Origin: Pseudomonas sp. GM79
GTDB taxonomy: Bacteria > Pseudomonadota > Gammaproteobacteria > Pseudomonadales > Pseudomonadaceae
Direction of reading: 5' to 3'
Length of the DNA: 42,909 nt
Assembly: GCF_000282495.1 (NCBI RefSeq)
Contig: NZ_AKJE01000052.1
Span: 1 to 42,909, forward strand
In this document: in pieces, positions 24,901 through 35,000 of the stretch
Layout: each line of letters starts with the position of its first letter
Numbering within the stretch: the first letter of the stretch is position 1
Position numbers and translations under genes: made by a program
Notes under the pieces: model-generated
The model's input: only the letters and a program-made list of their open reading frames with translations
What the model was told of the DNA's origin: nothing
Databases searched by the model: none

Positions 24901-27900
24901 CGCCTTCACTAAAGTGCTCCCCGCTGAACTGGATGCGAGCCTGCACGAAACCGGCCTCTCGTTTGACGGTGTCCTATATGTCGCGACCCCTACCAGTGCT
25001 GACGTTGCCCGGGCCGCCATGGCGCACATCGAGCGCTTCGTCTCGCTCAGCACCCGGATCTGCGCGGCAGAATGCCTGGTGCCCGGGGCGCGTTTTGTCG
25101 TCGCCCATTACAACCAGGGCCCGACCTCACGACTCATTCACAGCGGTGGTGTCGGACTGACCAAGACACTCGCGCAGGAATACAGCCACCTGCAATTTGC
25201 CCAACTCGACTTGTCGTCATCCGGTTCGTTGGCCGAAGACGCCCAACGCCTGCTCGATTGGCTCGCGGCCCCTGTTACAACCGGAGTGCCGTTCGAAGTG
25301 CACCTCGAACGGGACAATGCCTACGAATGCCGACTGGAGAACGCGGTTTGCGCCGGGCAGTCAGTGCCGATCGCAATCAAGGCCGACCGTAGCTATCTGA
25401 TCACTGGTGGCCTCGGCGCACTCGGGTTGATGATCGCCCAGGCCCTGGCCCACAAGGGTGCCGGTCAGTTGCTGTTGATCTCACGGCGTACCACCCTGGA
25501 TGAGCGGCAACAAACCCTCATCACCAGTCTGCGGGAACACGGTTGTGACATCAGGATCTTGTCGCTGGATGTCAACGACATCGATGCCCTGCGCGACCTC
25601 ATCACCGAGTGCGACCAGTCGCTGCTGCCCCTGGCCGGCGTCGTGCATGCCGCCGGTGCGCTCAGCGACTGCCGGCTCGACAGCCTGGCACCCGGGGCGT
25701 CTGAACCCGTCGTTTCGCCGAAAGTGCTGGGTGGCTGGCACTTGCATGAACTGACTGCCCAGCTGAATCTGGATTTCTTCGCCCTCTTCTCTTCCGCCTC
25801 GGCGGTATTCGGCAATTACGGCCAAGGGATTTACTGCGCGGGCAACAGCTTCCTTGATGAGTTGGCGATCTTCCGCAACGCTCAAGGTCTGACCGCCACC
25901 AGCTACGCTTGGGGTCCGTGGGCCGGGTCCGGCATGGCGAGTGCAGACGCCGTCACCTCCGCGGCGCTGCACGCCCAGGGCCTGGCGCTTCTCGACCCCG
26001 TCGAAGGACTTGAGTCGTTCTTCAGCCTGCTCTCGGGTGCCTCGCCCACTCCGGTGGTGCTCGACCTGCAACCCAAGGCTCTGGAAGCCCTGCGGCACAA
26101 CCCCGCCAGCCCGGCGCTGATGAGGCTCTATGGCCAACAGGTGTTGTCGGCGGCGTTGGCACAGGACGCAGAAACCATCATCTCCCCCCTGCGTGCCTAC
26201 GTCGAAAGAATGCGCCCGCTGGCGCCGGAAAAAGCCATAGAACGCTTGCTGCGTGACAGCATCGCCGAAGTCTCGGGCACCGAAGTCAAAGGTGACTACA
26301 GCGCCGACTCGCCGCTGATAGAAATGGGCCTGGATTCGCTGATGGCGGTGCAGTTGCGTAATCGGCTGTCGAAAATGACCGGTGAAATCCTGCCCGTCAG
26401 TCTGTTGTTCGACTACCCGAGCCTTGCTCAACTCGGCGCCTACCTGGTATCGCTGCTCAAGGACCACGCCTCCGTCGCCGCGATGAGCGACGCGATCCCG
26501 GCGACCGCGTCCTCCGTCGAACAGGACATCGCGATCATCGGCATCGGTTGTCGCTACCCGGGTGGTGTGAATCACAGCGCGTCTTTTTGGGCGATGCTGG
26601 TCGAGGGTGTCGATGCCATTGGTGAAGTCGGCAATGCACGCTGGAACAGCGATGAGTACTTTGATGCAGACCCGGATGCGCCCGGAAAAATGTACAGCCG
26701 CTGGGGCGGTTTGCTCGATGATGTCAGCGGCTTTGATAACAGCTTCTTCAACATCAGCGCGCAAGAAGCTATCAGCATGGATCCGCAGCAACGGCTGTTG
26801 CTGGAAGTCGGTTGGGAGGCGCTGGAACACGCCGGTGTAACACCCTCGGCGGTAGAGAAAGGCGGGATCTTTGTCGGTTGCGGTCCCAATGAATACAGCC
26901 ACGTCCTCAATGCGCAGGGCGGGCCCGAGACCAGTGCCTATTTCGCTACCGGGAACTCGATCAGTGTCAATGCCGGTCGCCTCGCCTATTTCCTGGGCTG
27001 GGAAGGCCCGGCCATCGCCATTGATACTGCCTGTTCGTCAAGCTTGGTCAGTGTGGCACTGGCCTGTCAGAGCCTGCGCAGTGGCGAGTGTTCGGTGGCG
27101 TTGGCCGGGGGCGTGAACCTGACCCTGTCGCCGCACACGAACGTGGCCCTGTCCAAGGCGCATATGTTGTCGCCTGATGGTCGTTGCAAGACATTCGACC
27201 AAAGTGCGGACGGTTATGTGCGCTCCGAAGGCTGTGGTCTGGTTCTGCTCAAACCGCTGAACGATGCCTTGCGTGATGGCGACAACGTACTGGGGGTGAT
27301 CAAGGGCAGTAGCATCAATCAGGATGGACGCAGCCAAGGCTTGACCGCGCCAAACGGCCCGGCCCAGGAGCGCGTCATGCGTGCGGCGCTCACTCGCGCC
27401 GGGGTCGAACCCCATCGTGTGCAATACCTTGAGGCGCATGGCACCGGCACACCGCTGGGCGACCCGATAGAAATGCGCTCCATCGAGGCGGTCTACGGCG
27501 AACGTGGCACCCACCCCCCCCTCTACGTAGGGTCGGTCAAAACCAACATCGGTCACACCGAGGCCGCGGCCGGCGTCGCCAGCCTGATCAAGCTGTCGTT
27601 GATGCTGCAACACCGCACCATCACCCGCAACCTGCACCTGAAAAACCTCAATCGGCACTTCAGCTCAAATGTCCTGGGTGAAACCCCCAGCGTCATTGTC
27701 GCCGATCAACTGCGTCCGTGGCCGTCGACGGATGGCAAGCCCATCGGCGCCGTCAGTTCGTTCGGTTTCAGCGGGACCAACGCTCACTTGTTGCTGGCCG
27801 CAGGCCCCGACTCACCCACCCATGCCGTCCCCGACGACGCAGGCGGGGCTTATCTGCTCCCGCTGTCTGCGCGAAACATGGCTTCGTTGACTGAACTGAA

Positions 27901-30900
27901 GCACAAGTACATCGAACAGCTTCAGAGTAATGAGCCCGATCTGGCCAGCCTGTGCCATAGCGCCAGTACCACTCGCTCGCATTTCGAGGTCCGTCAGGCG
28001 TTCGTCGCCACCACAGCGCAGCAGCTGTGCCAGCAGTTGCAGCTGCCAGCGGACGACACACCGCGGCCCAACAGTAACAGCCCGGCCACCGTCGCCTTTC
28101 TGTTCACAGGCCAGGGCAGTCAGTACCTGGGCATGGGACGCGCGCTCTATCTGCAGGCCCCGGTGTTCAAACAGGTTCTGGATCAGTGTGAGCAGCTTAT
28201 GCGTCCTTATCTGGCGGGTTCGATCCTGGATGTGCTGTGGGCCAACAGTGCCGAACAGTTGAACGACACGTACTACACGCAACCGGCGCTTTTCGCCCTG
28301 CAATATGCCTTGGGCAAACAGTGGATGGCCTGGGGTGTCATGCCTGACTACGTCCTGGGGCACAGCGTTGGTGAATACGCCGCCGCCTGTCTGTGCGGCG
28401 TAATGACCCTCGAGGAAGCAACCAGGCTCATCTGTGCCCGCGCACGGTTGATGGTCGAGCACTGTGAAAAAGGCTCGATGCTGGTGGTCTATGCCGATTG
28501 CCCCGGCACTCAGGCACTGCTGGACACTCTTGGCGATGTCACGCACAAACTGTCGATCGCAGCCCATAACGGCCCGACCAACACCGTGGTTTCGGGCTGC
28601 TCTGAAGCGATGGCGCAGTTGATCGAGTTGTGCGCCGAACGCGGGATTGACGCACAGTCACTGCGGGTCTCTCACGGTTTCCATTCGCCCTTGATGGCAC
28701 CGATGCTGGAGGCATTTCGCAGTGTGGCGCAAGGCATCCGCTTCAAGCCTGCGTCCATGACCTTTGTGTCGACGGTCACCGGGACGGTCCTAGGCGACGA
28801 ATGCGCCTGCGCAGATTATTGGGTTCAACACGTGCAAGCCCCCGTGCTGTTCGATGCGGCGCTGACCACGCTGGCAGCGCTGGCGCCGCAGGTCGGGCTG
28901 GAAATCGGGCCGGCCACGCAATTGATCGGCATGGCCAGGCGCTGTGTGTCGGATGCGCCAATCTGCTGGCTGTCTTCCCTCAAGGCGAAAACCGACGATC
29001 AATCGCAAATGCTCACGTCCCTCGGTGAGCTTTACAGCCGCCAAATAACACCTGTCTGGTCAGCGTTGTTTGTGCCCACCCGCACCTATCAACGGGTCAC
29101 TCTGCCGACCTACGCCTTTCAACGGCGTCACTTCTGGCCACTACAGAACGGCCCACAGCTATTCCCTTCCCGTCAGCCCCACTCCGTGGCGCAGCGCGCC
29201 GAGCTGCCGAAGCTGGGAGAGAAAACCATCAGCGCCACCGGCGATGTGATCTACCAAACCCGCTTCGGCGCCGACATGCCGTTCCCGATTACCGATCACC
29301 AACTCTACGGGACCATTGTCATCGCCGGTGCCACCCACCTGGCCATGACGGCCCTGATTGCCGAGAACCTGAACATCGCGCTCGGCTACGAGCTGAGCGA
29401 CATCACCTTCCCCGGTGCGATGGTGTTCGAACCGGACGAAACCAAGCACTTCCAGTACATCGTCTCGCAACAGCAGGACGCGTGTGTGGCCGTCGCCGGG
29501 TACAGCCGGACGGAAGGTGATAAAGGCCCATGGCAGCAGAACTTCGCCTGCACCCTGAACCCGCAGACGAACCAGCAACCCGTCGGCGAGCAAACGATAG
29601 ACCCGCAACACCTGAGCCAGGCACTGCACCAGCAGTTGGACGGCCCGACGTTCTATCGCGAAATGTCCCAGGCCGGTTATGAGCTCAATGGCGGCTTCCG
29701 TTGGGTAGAGCACGTGTGGCGGCGCCCGGGAGAAGCGCTTTCGCGCTTGCGTAAGCCCGAGACCGGTGAAAGCGATTACATCGTCGCACCCGGTTTGATG
29801 GACGCGTTCTTCCAGACCACTGCGGCGGCTTCCTACGAAGCGCAATTCAGCCTGTCCGGACGCGACACGATTTACATCCCGTTTGCCGTCGACGCAATGC
29901 GCGTACTCAAACAGGTCAAGGGCCCACTGTGGTGTCATGTCGAATGCTTGTCTCCGGCACCGATCGACGCCAGCGCTGCCGAACTTGAAGCGTACAGCCA
30001 TCGGATCTCGGTCTACGACGAACACGGCGAGCGCGTGGTGACGGTCGAAGCGTTGCGCAGCAAGCGTGCGCCCAAATCCGTGCTGATCGACTCGCTCAAG
30101 CGCAAACAGGCGCTGACCTATCAGATCGACTGGATACCCTGCTCTACACCCACCGACCATCGGCGCTTGACGGCCCTTGACGCCGACCAACTCTGGGTCA
30201 TCCTGGCTGACAGAAGTGGCCATGCCGCACGCCTGCAACAACGTTTGCACAGCATTGGCATTCGTTGCCTGTGCCTGGGCACTGATCTCGACAGCGACCT
30301 CGCTTCGTATGCTCGCTACGACATCGCGCATTTGCCGGACGGCCTCGCTGCGCTGATCGATCCATTGACCGAGGAACACTCGATTCAGCAGGTGATCGAC
30401 CTCCAGGGCCTCGATACGCCGGCGGCTGACGATCACGATCTGGAGACGCAGCAACGCGATCTTTTACTGCCGGTGCTCGCCCTTCAACAGTACTGCCTCG
30501 TCAAAGGCGTCGAACCGGACTGGACCTTTGCCATGCCGGACGATTACGCATCAAGGAATGAGGCTCCTGTCTGGGCAATGCTGCGCGGACTGGCCAAAGT
30601 CATGGGTGAAGAACATCCCCAGTCGCGCATCAAGCAAGTCGCCGTTGCCGCGAATGATCCGTCAGCCTGCGTCGACACCCTGTTTGCCGAGCTCGAATTG
30701 GATGACGATGAAGGCGACATCCGCTACGTCAACGGTTCACGCCAGATCGCCCGGTTGGCGCCGATGGACTGCGATCCGGTCGACAAGACGCCCCCAGTGT
30801 TTCGTCAGGACCGGAGCTACCTGATCACCGGCGGGTTGGGCGCGATCGGGCTGAGTCTGGCGGATTTGCTTATAGAACGAGGCGCTCGACACCTGGTACT

Positions 30901-32005
30901 CGTAGCCCGAACCGTCAATACGGAAAAGCTCGACCCCTACCTTGCACGCTGGAACGCCGTGGGCGCATCAGTACTGATCAAGCCCTGCGATATCACGGTA
31001 CGTGCGCAGCTGACTGACCTGCTCAATGAAATCGACCTCACGCAGCCAACGCTCGATGGCGTTTTTCATTGCGCGGGGATCTTGCGGGACGGCTTGCTCG
31101 GTTCCCAGTCCTGGCAAGACTTCCAGGCCCCGCTCGCGGCGAAAGCCAATGGCGCCTGGTGGCTGCACCAAGCCACCCGGGAGCGCCAACTGAGCTGGTT
31201 TGTGCTGTTCTCCTCGGCGGCGACCGTGTTCGGTTCACCGGGTCAGGGCAACTATGCCGCCGCCAACGCTTTCCTTGATGAACTGGCCGTTTCCCGGCGC
31301 GCCATGGGCTTATCCGGGCTGAGCGTCAACTGGGGCCCTTGGGACGGACAAGGCATGGCCAACACCACCGGACGCGCGGCGAACTTCCAACGCGCACCGG
31401 GAGTGGATTTGCTGCCGCCTCAAACGGCCCTTGAGCTGTTATTGAGCCTGGCCCGCACCGAGCAACCTAACCCTACCGTGATCAATATCGACTGGACCCG
31501 GATTCACGGTTCGGTCAGCGAGCGTGCGCAACGCTCGTTACTGTCCAATCTCATCAGAAAAACCGCCGCGAGCGCCGAATACCTGACGGACCTGGGCACG
31601 TTGCGCAGTGACTGCGATCAACTCGCCCCGATGGAGCGCCAGACCTACATCGAGCAGTTCGTGCTCAGGGTGGCCAGAGACATCATGGCACTCAACGAAC
31701 GCCAGTTGCTGGACGTCAGCGAGCCGCTGCAATCTGAAGGCCTGGACTCGCTGATGGCGCTGGAGTTGCGCAACAAACTGGCCAGCATCGTCGGCCGCAA
31801 GTTACCCGCCACGCTGCTGTTCGACTACCCGACCGTTCGCGCTATGAGCACCTTCATTATCGATCAACTGTATCCGTCGACTGCGGCAAACGCAGAAGAC
31901 TTCGCACACCTGTCGCCCCCCTCGGCACCCGCCGAAGCACCCGACAACTTCAGCAATTTGAGCGACGACGAACTCTCTGCCCTCCTGGCGGATGAAGCAC
32001 TTTGA
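21989..32005 (+). CDS. Bimodular type I polyketide synthase: KS-AT-KR-ACP-KS-AT-DH-KR-ACP
   Basis: A 3,338-residue synthase. An N-terminal coiled docking helix (residues 8-32) is followed by KS1 (~38-460, C211 in DTSCSSS), AT1 (~561-865, S655 in GHSLGE, 'AFHS' pointing to malonyl), KR1 (~1130-1325, S1269, Y1282), ACP1 (S1450), KS2 (~1513-1935, C1682), AT2 (~2034-2340, S2126, 'GFHS', malonyl), DH (~2410-2700, H2437, D2605), KR2 (~2941-3125, S3076, Y3089) and ACP2 (S3254), then an acidic C-terminal docking tail. In both KRs the third position of the LDD motif is Asp, suggesting B-type reduction. There is no ER. The DH motif HxxxGxxxxP has Ala in place of Pro. Module 1 should give a beta-hydroxy and module 2 an enoyl intermediate. 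The ribosome site is weak. Confidence 0.92.
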   Translation: MKSTDTTTSGIKELLENSVSEILNLRQKVQHLQSGINEPVAIVGIGCRFPGGANTPDAFWKLLEAGNCAVRNITDERWSAEDYYHPDADIAGKIYSQHAGLIDRVDHFDAQLFKLPAHEANLMDPQQRLLLMVCWEALRNANQNLDALKGSKTGVFFGMSTSDYARLAIDQKAPENIDAYACLGNAPSVAAGRVSYLFGFHGPTLALDTSCSSSLLSVHLACNSLRSGESTMALAGGVNLILAPENSIGLSRMQALSHHGLCRTFDAEADGYVRGEGCGVVVLKTLTQARKDGDHIYAVIRGSAVNHDGASNGLTAPNGRMQQEVIERALKDARVSAARIHYVETHGTGTPLGDPIEANALSRALRRDLSDIPLVIGSVKTNIGHLESAAGIAALIKLTLSLKHNLIVPHLHFSKPNPHINWGDNTLVVPTQSRAWPQTDELNYAGVSAFGLSGTNVHMILSSAEENTDTGEADPASGVLTFAASTAETVKQTSRRWSEFLLESPLPFADVCNSSNAYRQSGKHQLAVVAETADHARELLAQFAAGELSEHVHHGITPLRRPAVAMLFSGQGAQYAGMGERLYATQTVFRAALDQCDTLYIAEVGHSIKDILWGSRTTELSQTDYTQPAIFCLQYALTRLWASIDVKPAAVIGHSLGEYAAACAAGVFSLEDGLQLIIKRGQLMTALTSPGDMLAVHAERQAVELMLAPFAGQVSLAAQNTLNDVVISGDASVVAQLKASLDQQGIRNTALSVSRAFHSALMQPMLEAFRRYAEQIRYSAPTVSFYSTVLGRRVENEVCEAAYWVNQVAAPVEFHAALQALLHEHDHLLLEIGPSATLVDLASRSLPPGDARATLYSLRKGHEDNRVLRNNLARLYVQGVLSRIPANNVVARKLALPFEVLDEQPYWIGGGAKPPLKSKKRPATRLHSNQRLSLYRQWHDTGSFRGHPQPLIGRWLLISESADFLAAVQDTAFTKVLPAELDASLHETGLSFDGVLYVATPTSADVARAAMAHIERFVSLSTRICAAECLVPGARFVVAHYNQGPTSRLIHSGGVGLTKTLAQEYSHLQFAQLDLSSSGSLAEDAQRLLDWLAAPVTTGVPFEVHLERDNAYECRLENAVCAGQSVPIAIKADRSYLITGGLGALGLMIAQALAHKGAGQLLLISRRTTLDERQQTLITSLREHGCDIRILSLDVNDIDALRDLITECDQSLLPLAGVVHAAGALSDCRLDSLAPGASEPVVSPKVLGGWHLHELTAQLNLDFFALFSSASAVFGNYGQGIYCAGNSFLDELAIFRNAQGLTATSYAWGPWAGSGMASADAVTSAALHAQGLALLDPVEGLESFFSLLSGASPTPVVLDLQPKALEALRHNPASPALMRLYGQQVLSAALAQDAETIISPLRAYVERMRPLAPEKAIERLLRDSIAEVSGTEVKGDYSADSPLIEMGLDSLMAVQLRNRLSKMTGEILPVSLLFDYPSLAQLGAYLVSLLKDHASVAAMSDAIPATASSVEQDIAIIGIGCRYPGGVNHSASFWAMLVEGVDAIGEVGNARWNSDEYFDADPDAPGKMYSRWGGLLDDVSGFDNSFFNISAQEAISMDPQQRLLLEVGWEALEHAGVTPSAVEKGGIFVGCGPNEYSHVLNAQGGPETSAYFATGNSISVNAGRLAYFLGWEGPAIAIDTACSSSLVSVALACQSLRSGECSVALAGGVNLTLSPHTNVALSKAHMLSPDGRCKTFDQSADGYVRSEGCGLVLLKPLNDALRDGDNVLGVIKGSSINQDGRSQGLTAPNGPAQERVMRAALTRAGVEPHRVQYLEAHGTGTPLGDPIEMRSIEAVYGERGTHPPLYVGSVKTNIGHTEAAAGVASLIKLSLMLQHRTITRNLHLKNLNRHFSSNVLGETPSVIVADQLRPWPSTDGKPIGAVSSFGFSGTNAHLLLAAGPDSPTHAVPDDAGGAYLLPLSARNMASLTELKHKYIEQLQSNEPDLASLCHSASTTRSHFEVRQAFVATTAQQLCQQLQLPADDTPRPNSNSPATVAFLFTGQGSQYLGMGRALYLQAPVFKQVLDQCEQLMRPYLAGSILDVLWANSAEQLNDTYYTQPALFALQYALGKQWMAWGVMPDYVLGHSVGEYAAACLCGVMTLEEATRLICARARLMVEHCEKGSMLVVYADCPGTQALLDTLGDVTHKLSIAAHNGPTNTVVSGCSEAMAQLIELCAERGIDAQSLRVSHGFHSPLMAPMLEAFRSVAQGIRFKPASMTFVSTVTGTVLGDECACADYWVQHVQAPVLFDAALTTLAALAPQVGLEIGPATQLIGMARRCVSDAPICWLSSLKAKTDDQSQMLTSLGELYSRQITPVWSALFVPTRTYQRVTLPTYAFQRRHFWPLQNGPQLFPSRQPHSVAQRAELPKLGEKTISATGDVIYQTRFGADMPFPITDHQLYGTIVIAGATHLAMTALIAENLNIALGYELSDITFPGAMVFEPDETKHFQYIVSQQQDACVAVAGYSRTEGDKGPWQQNFACTLNPQTNQQPVGEQTIDPQHLSQALHQQLDGPTFYREMSQAGYELNGGFRWVEHVWRRPGEALSRLRKPETGESDYIVAPGLMDAFFQTTAAASYEAQFSLSGRDTIYIPFAVDAMRVLKQVKGPLWCHVECLSPAPIDASAAELEAYSHRISVYDEHGERVVTVEALRSKRAPKSVLIDSLKRKQALTYQIDWIPCSTPTDHRRLTALDADQLWVILADRSGHAARLQQRLHSIGIRCLCLGTDLDSDLASYARYDIAHLPDGLAALIDPLTEEHSIQQVIDLQGLDTPAADDHDLETQQRDLLLPVLALQQYCLVKGVEPDWTFAMPDDYASRNEAPVWAMLRGLAKVMGEEHPQSRIKQVAVAANDPSACVDTLFAELELDDDEGDIRYVNGSRQIARLAPMDCDPVDKTPPVFRQDRSYLITGGLGAIGLSLADLLIERGARHLVLVARTVNTEKLDPYLARWNAVGASVLIKPCDITVRAQLTDLLNEIDLTQPTLDGVFHCAGILRDGLLGSQSWQDFQAPLAAKANGAWWLHQATRERQLSWFVLFSSAATVFGSPGQGNYAAANAFLDELAVSRRAMGLSGLSVNWGPWDGQGMANTTGRAANFQRAPGVDLLPPQTALELLLSLARTEQPNPTVINIDWTRIHGSVSERAQRSLLSNLIRKTAASAEYLTDLGTLRSDCDQLAPMERQTYIEQFVLRVARDIMALNERQLLDVSEPLQSEGLDSLMALELRNKLASIVGRKLPATLLFDYPTVRAMSTFIIDQLYPSTAANAEDFAHLSPPSAPAEAPDNFSNLSDDELSALLADEAL

Positions 32006-32039
32006 GCCGACACAACCGCACGCGAAAGGGAATGCAAGC

Positions 32040-35000
32040 ATGACGCAACAAAACGATAGCCGCGCGCTCATGGAAAACGCGCTAAGAAAAATCCAGCGGC
32101 TCAACAGTGACATCAAAGAACTTGAGAACCGCCAGCACGAGCCCATTGCCATTGTTGGGATCGGGTGCCGATACCCTGGCGCCGACGACGGTGTCGAGCA
32201 GTTCTGGAGCAACCTGTGCGCGGGCGTGAACAGTGTCTCGCCACTGACAGACCAGCGCTGGAACCAGGCGCGCTATTTCGACCCGCAAAGCCCGGTGCCC
32301 GGGAAAACCTATTCGCCCAATGCCGGCCTGCTCGATGACGTCCTGCGCTTCGACGCCGAGCTGTTCGGCATTACACCCCGCGAAGCCGAATGCATGGACC
32401 CGCAGCAACGACTGCTGTTGGAGGTGACATGGCAGGCGCTGGAAAACGCCAGCATGGCCCCGGATAAAGTGCGCGGTTCAAATGCCGGCGTTTTTACCGG
32501 AATAATGAACAAGGACCATTCCGACCTGCTGGTCCGCCACCTGAACCTGGATGAAATCGCGGCGCACATGAACGCCGGTAATCATGAAAGCGTCCATTCG
32601 GGAAGAGTGTCGTATACCTTCGATTTCAAGGGCCCTTGCGTCACGCTCAATACGGCCTGTTCGTCGTCGCTGGTCACCGTGCACCTGGCCTGCCAGAGCC
32701 TGCGCCAGAACGAGTGCGACTTTGCCCTGGCCGGCGGTTGCAACGTCATGCTCGCACCGACCACCTCGATCGCCCAATCCCAGGCCATGATGCATTCGCC
32801 CGAGGGGCTGTGTAAGGCCTTCGATGCATCGGCCAATGGCTACGTCCGCGCCGAAGGCTGTGGTGTGCTGGTGCTTAAACGCCTGTCCCGGGCGGTGGCC
32901 GACGGTGACCATATTTATGCGCTGATCCGCGGCTCGGCGGTCAACCAGGATGGTCTGAGCCAAGGCATCATGGCGCCGAACGGCCCTTCGCAGGTCAGGG
33001 TCATTCGCAGCGCCCTGGACAATGCCCGCGTCAACGCCAAAGACGTCAGTTATGTCGAAGCCCACGGTACCGGGACCAAGCTCGGTGACCCGATTGAGCT
33101 GCAAACGCTGGGCGCGGTCTACGGACGGGCAACAGGCCGTGCCGCGCCGTTGCTGGTGGGCTCCGTCAAAACCAACATCGGCCATTGTGAATCCGCGGCG
33201 GGTGTTGCCGGCATCATCAAGGTCGCCAAAGCGCTGCAGCACGGCAAGATCCCTGCTCAGTTGCACTTCGACACCCCCAATCCGTTTGTCGATCTCAACG
33301 TCGAGAACATCGAAATATGCACGGACCCAAGAGCCTGGCCGGCCTTCAGCACGCCGGCGCCAGCAGCCGGCGTACCAGCGTCGCGTCTGGCGGCGGTCAG
33401 CTCGTTCGGTTTCAGTGGCACCAACGCCCACATCATCCTGGAGTCCTACACCCCTGCGACTCACCGTGAGCCCGGCGTTGAACACCCGCAGCAACTGTTG
33501 TTCATCAGTGCCCGCGAACAGTCGGCGCTTAAAGCGTACATCCCCAGGCTGATTGATTTTCTCGAAAGCAGCGACGAGCAGGCATTGGCCGATATTTGCT
33601 TCTCGCAGAACACTGGCCGCCGTCAGTTCGAGCAACGAATCGCCGTCAGTGGCAAAAGCCGCCGTGACCTGATTCAAGCGCTGCATCAATCGCTGACCGC
33701 TGAACGTCTCGTGACCCGGCATGACCCTCGAGGCCCGCAAATCGGTTTCGTCATGGGCAAGCTCGATCCCCAGAGCAGAGCCCGGTTGCGCCCGCTACTG
33801 GAAGCCAGCCTGCTGTTTCAAAAAGCATCGACCGAGTACCTGGACACTGCCACACAAACCCTTGGCCGCGACGTTTCCGCAGCCTTGTGGAACGCGGCAG
33901 CGAATGAACAGGACCAGGACCTGATCGACGGCGCGCTGCTCTATGGGTTCGCCATGATGTGGCGCGCACTGGGCGTCTTGCCCCGCTGGATTATCGCGTA
34001 CGGTCCTGCGCACCCGGTGGCCGCCGCCCTAGTCGGCGCGCTCTCGCTGGAGCAGACGATCCTGGCGATTGCCGGCCTGGGCGCTCAGGACAAAGCCCTC
34101 GCCTACCTCTACCGGAACAAGTCCGATCGCCATCAACCGCTGCAGCTGAATATGGATCCGGAGGGGCTAGACCAGGCGCTACAGGCGGATGCCGTCAACG
34201 TCATCATTGCCATGGGGGACGCCAGCTTCATCGACGGATACCTGACACGTCACGTCAATATCACATCGGTGCAGATACCCGCGAAGTCCGGGGCCGATGT
34301 CTGGGCCGATATCGGCGCGACCCTTGTCACCTTGTATGAAGCTGGAACGCCGCTCATTGCCGCGGCGTGGGACAACCGCCCGCAACGCAAAAAAATGCCA
34401 CTGCCCACCTATGCCTTCCAGGGCCGTCGTTATTGGCTCGAACGGCTGAACGCGTTGAATGACGAGCAGTCCAACGCCAACGTCCAACCTGTGGCGAACC
34501 TGGTGCTTGCCGACCCTTCCAGCATGAGCGCTCGGGAGTACGTGAAGTACCTGATTCGACAACTGGCCAAGCTGGAAGACTACAGCCTCTCTGACGAAAG
34601 CTTGTTGATCGACGACGTGGGTTTCGACTCATTGATGCTGGCGGAACTGCGTACCCGCGTCGAGAAGGCCTACCCCACCCTCGGCAAGATCCCGCTCGAC
34701 CTGCTTCATACCGGCCAGCTTGGCGAACTGCTGGACTTCGTCCACACCGCCGTCGGCAAAACCCAGCCGAGCCTGGCAACGCCAGACGCCCTGAGCGGCC
34801 GGGATTTCGCCATGGCCTGGCTGACGCAGTGGAACGCCTCCGGGAACGTGGACAACGTTGGTCGAATGAACAAAAGGCATGTCCACAAGTCCAGCGAACG
34901 CAATGTGTTGCTGGGCGCTATCGCCGCCATTGAAGACACGGGCTGGTACGCCGCAGAACTGTTTCACGACCAGACCCACCCGTTCTTCTATGAGCACGCA

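Noticed and set aside
23630..24946. Minus-strand open frame of 438 codons opposite AT1
   Set aside because: Mirrors the active AT domain; composition typical of antisense frames.
25481..26902. Long minus-strand open frame (473 codons) inside the PKS gene
   Set aside because: It is antisense to conserved KR, ACP and KS domains, is rich in Arg, Gln and His as shadows are, and has no recognisable domain.
29159..30454. Minus-strand open frame of 431 codons opposite the DH region
   Set aside because: High-GC shadow of the DH domain, no family resemblance and no ribosome site.
32478..33740. Minus-strand open frame of 420 codons opposite the third KS
   Set aside because: Antisense to a KS with all catalytic residues; no supporting signal.
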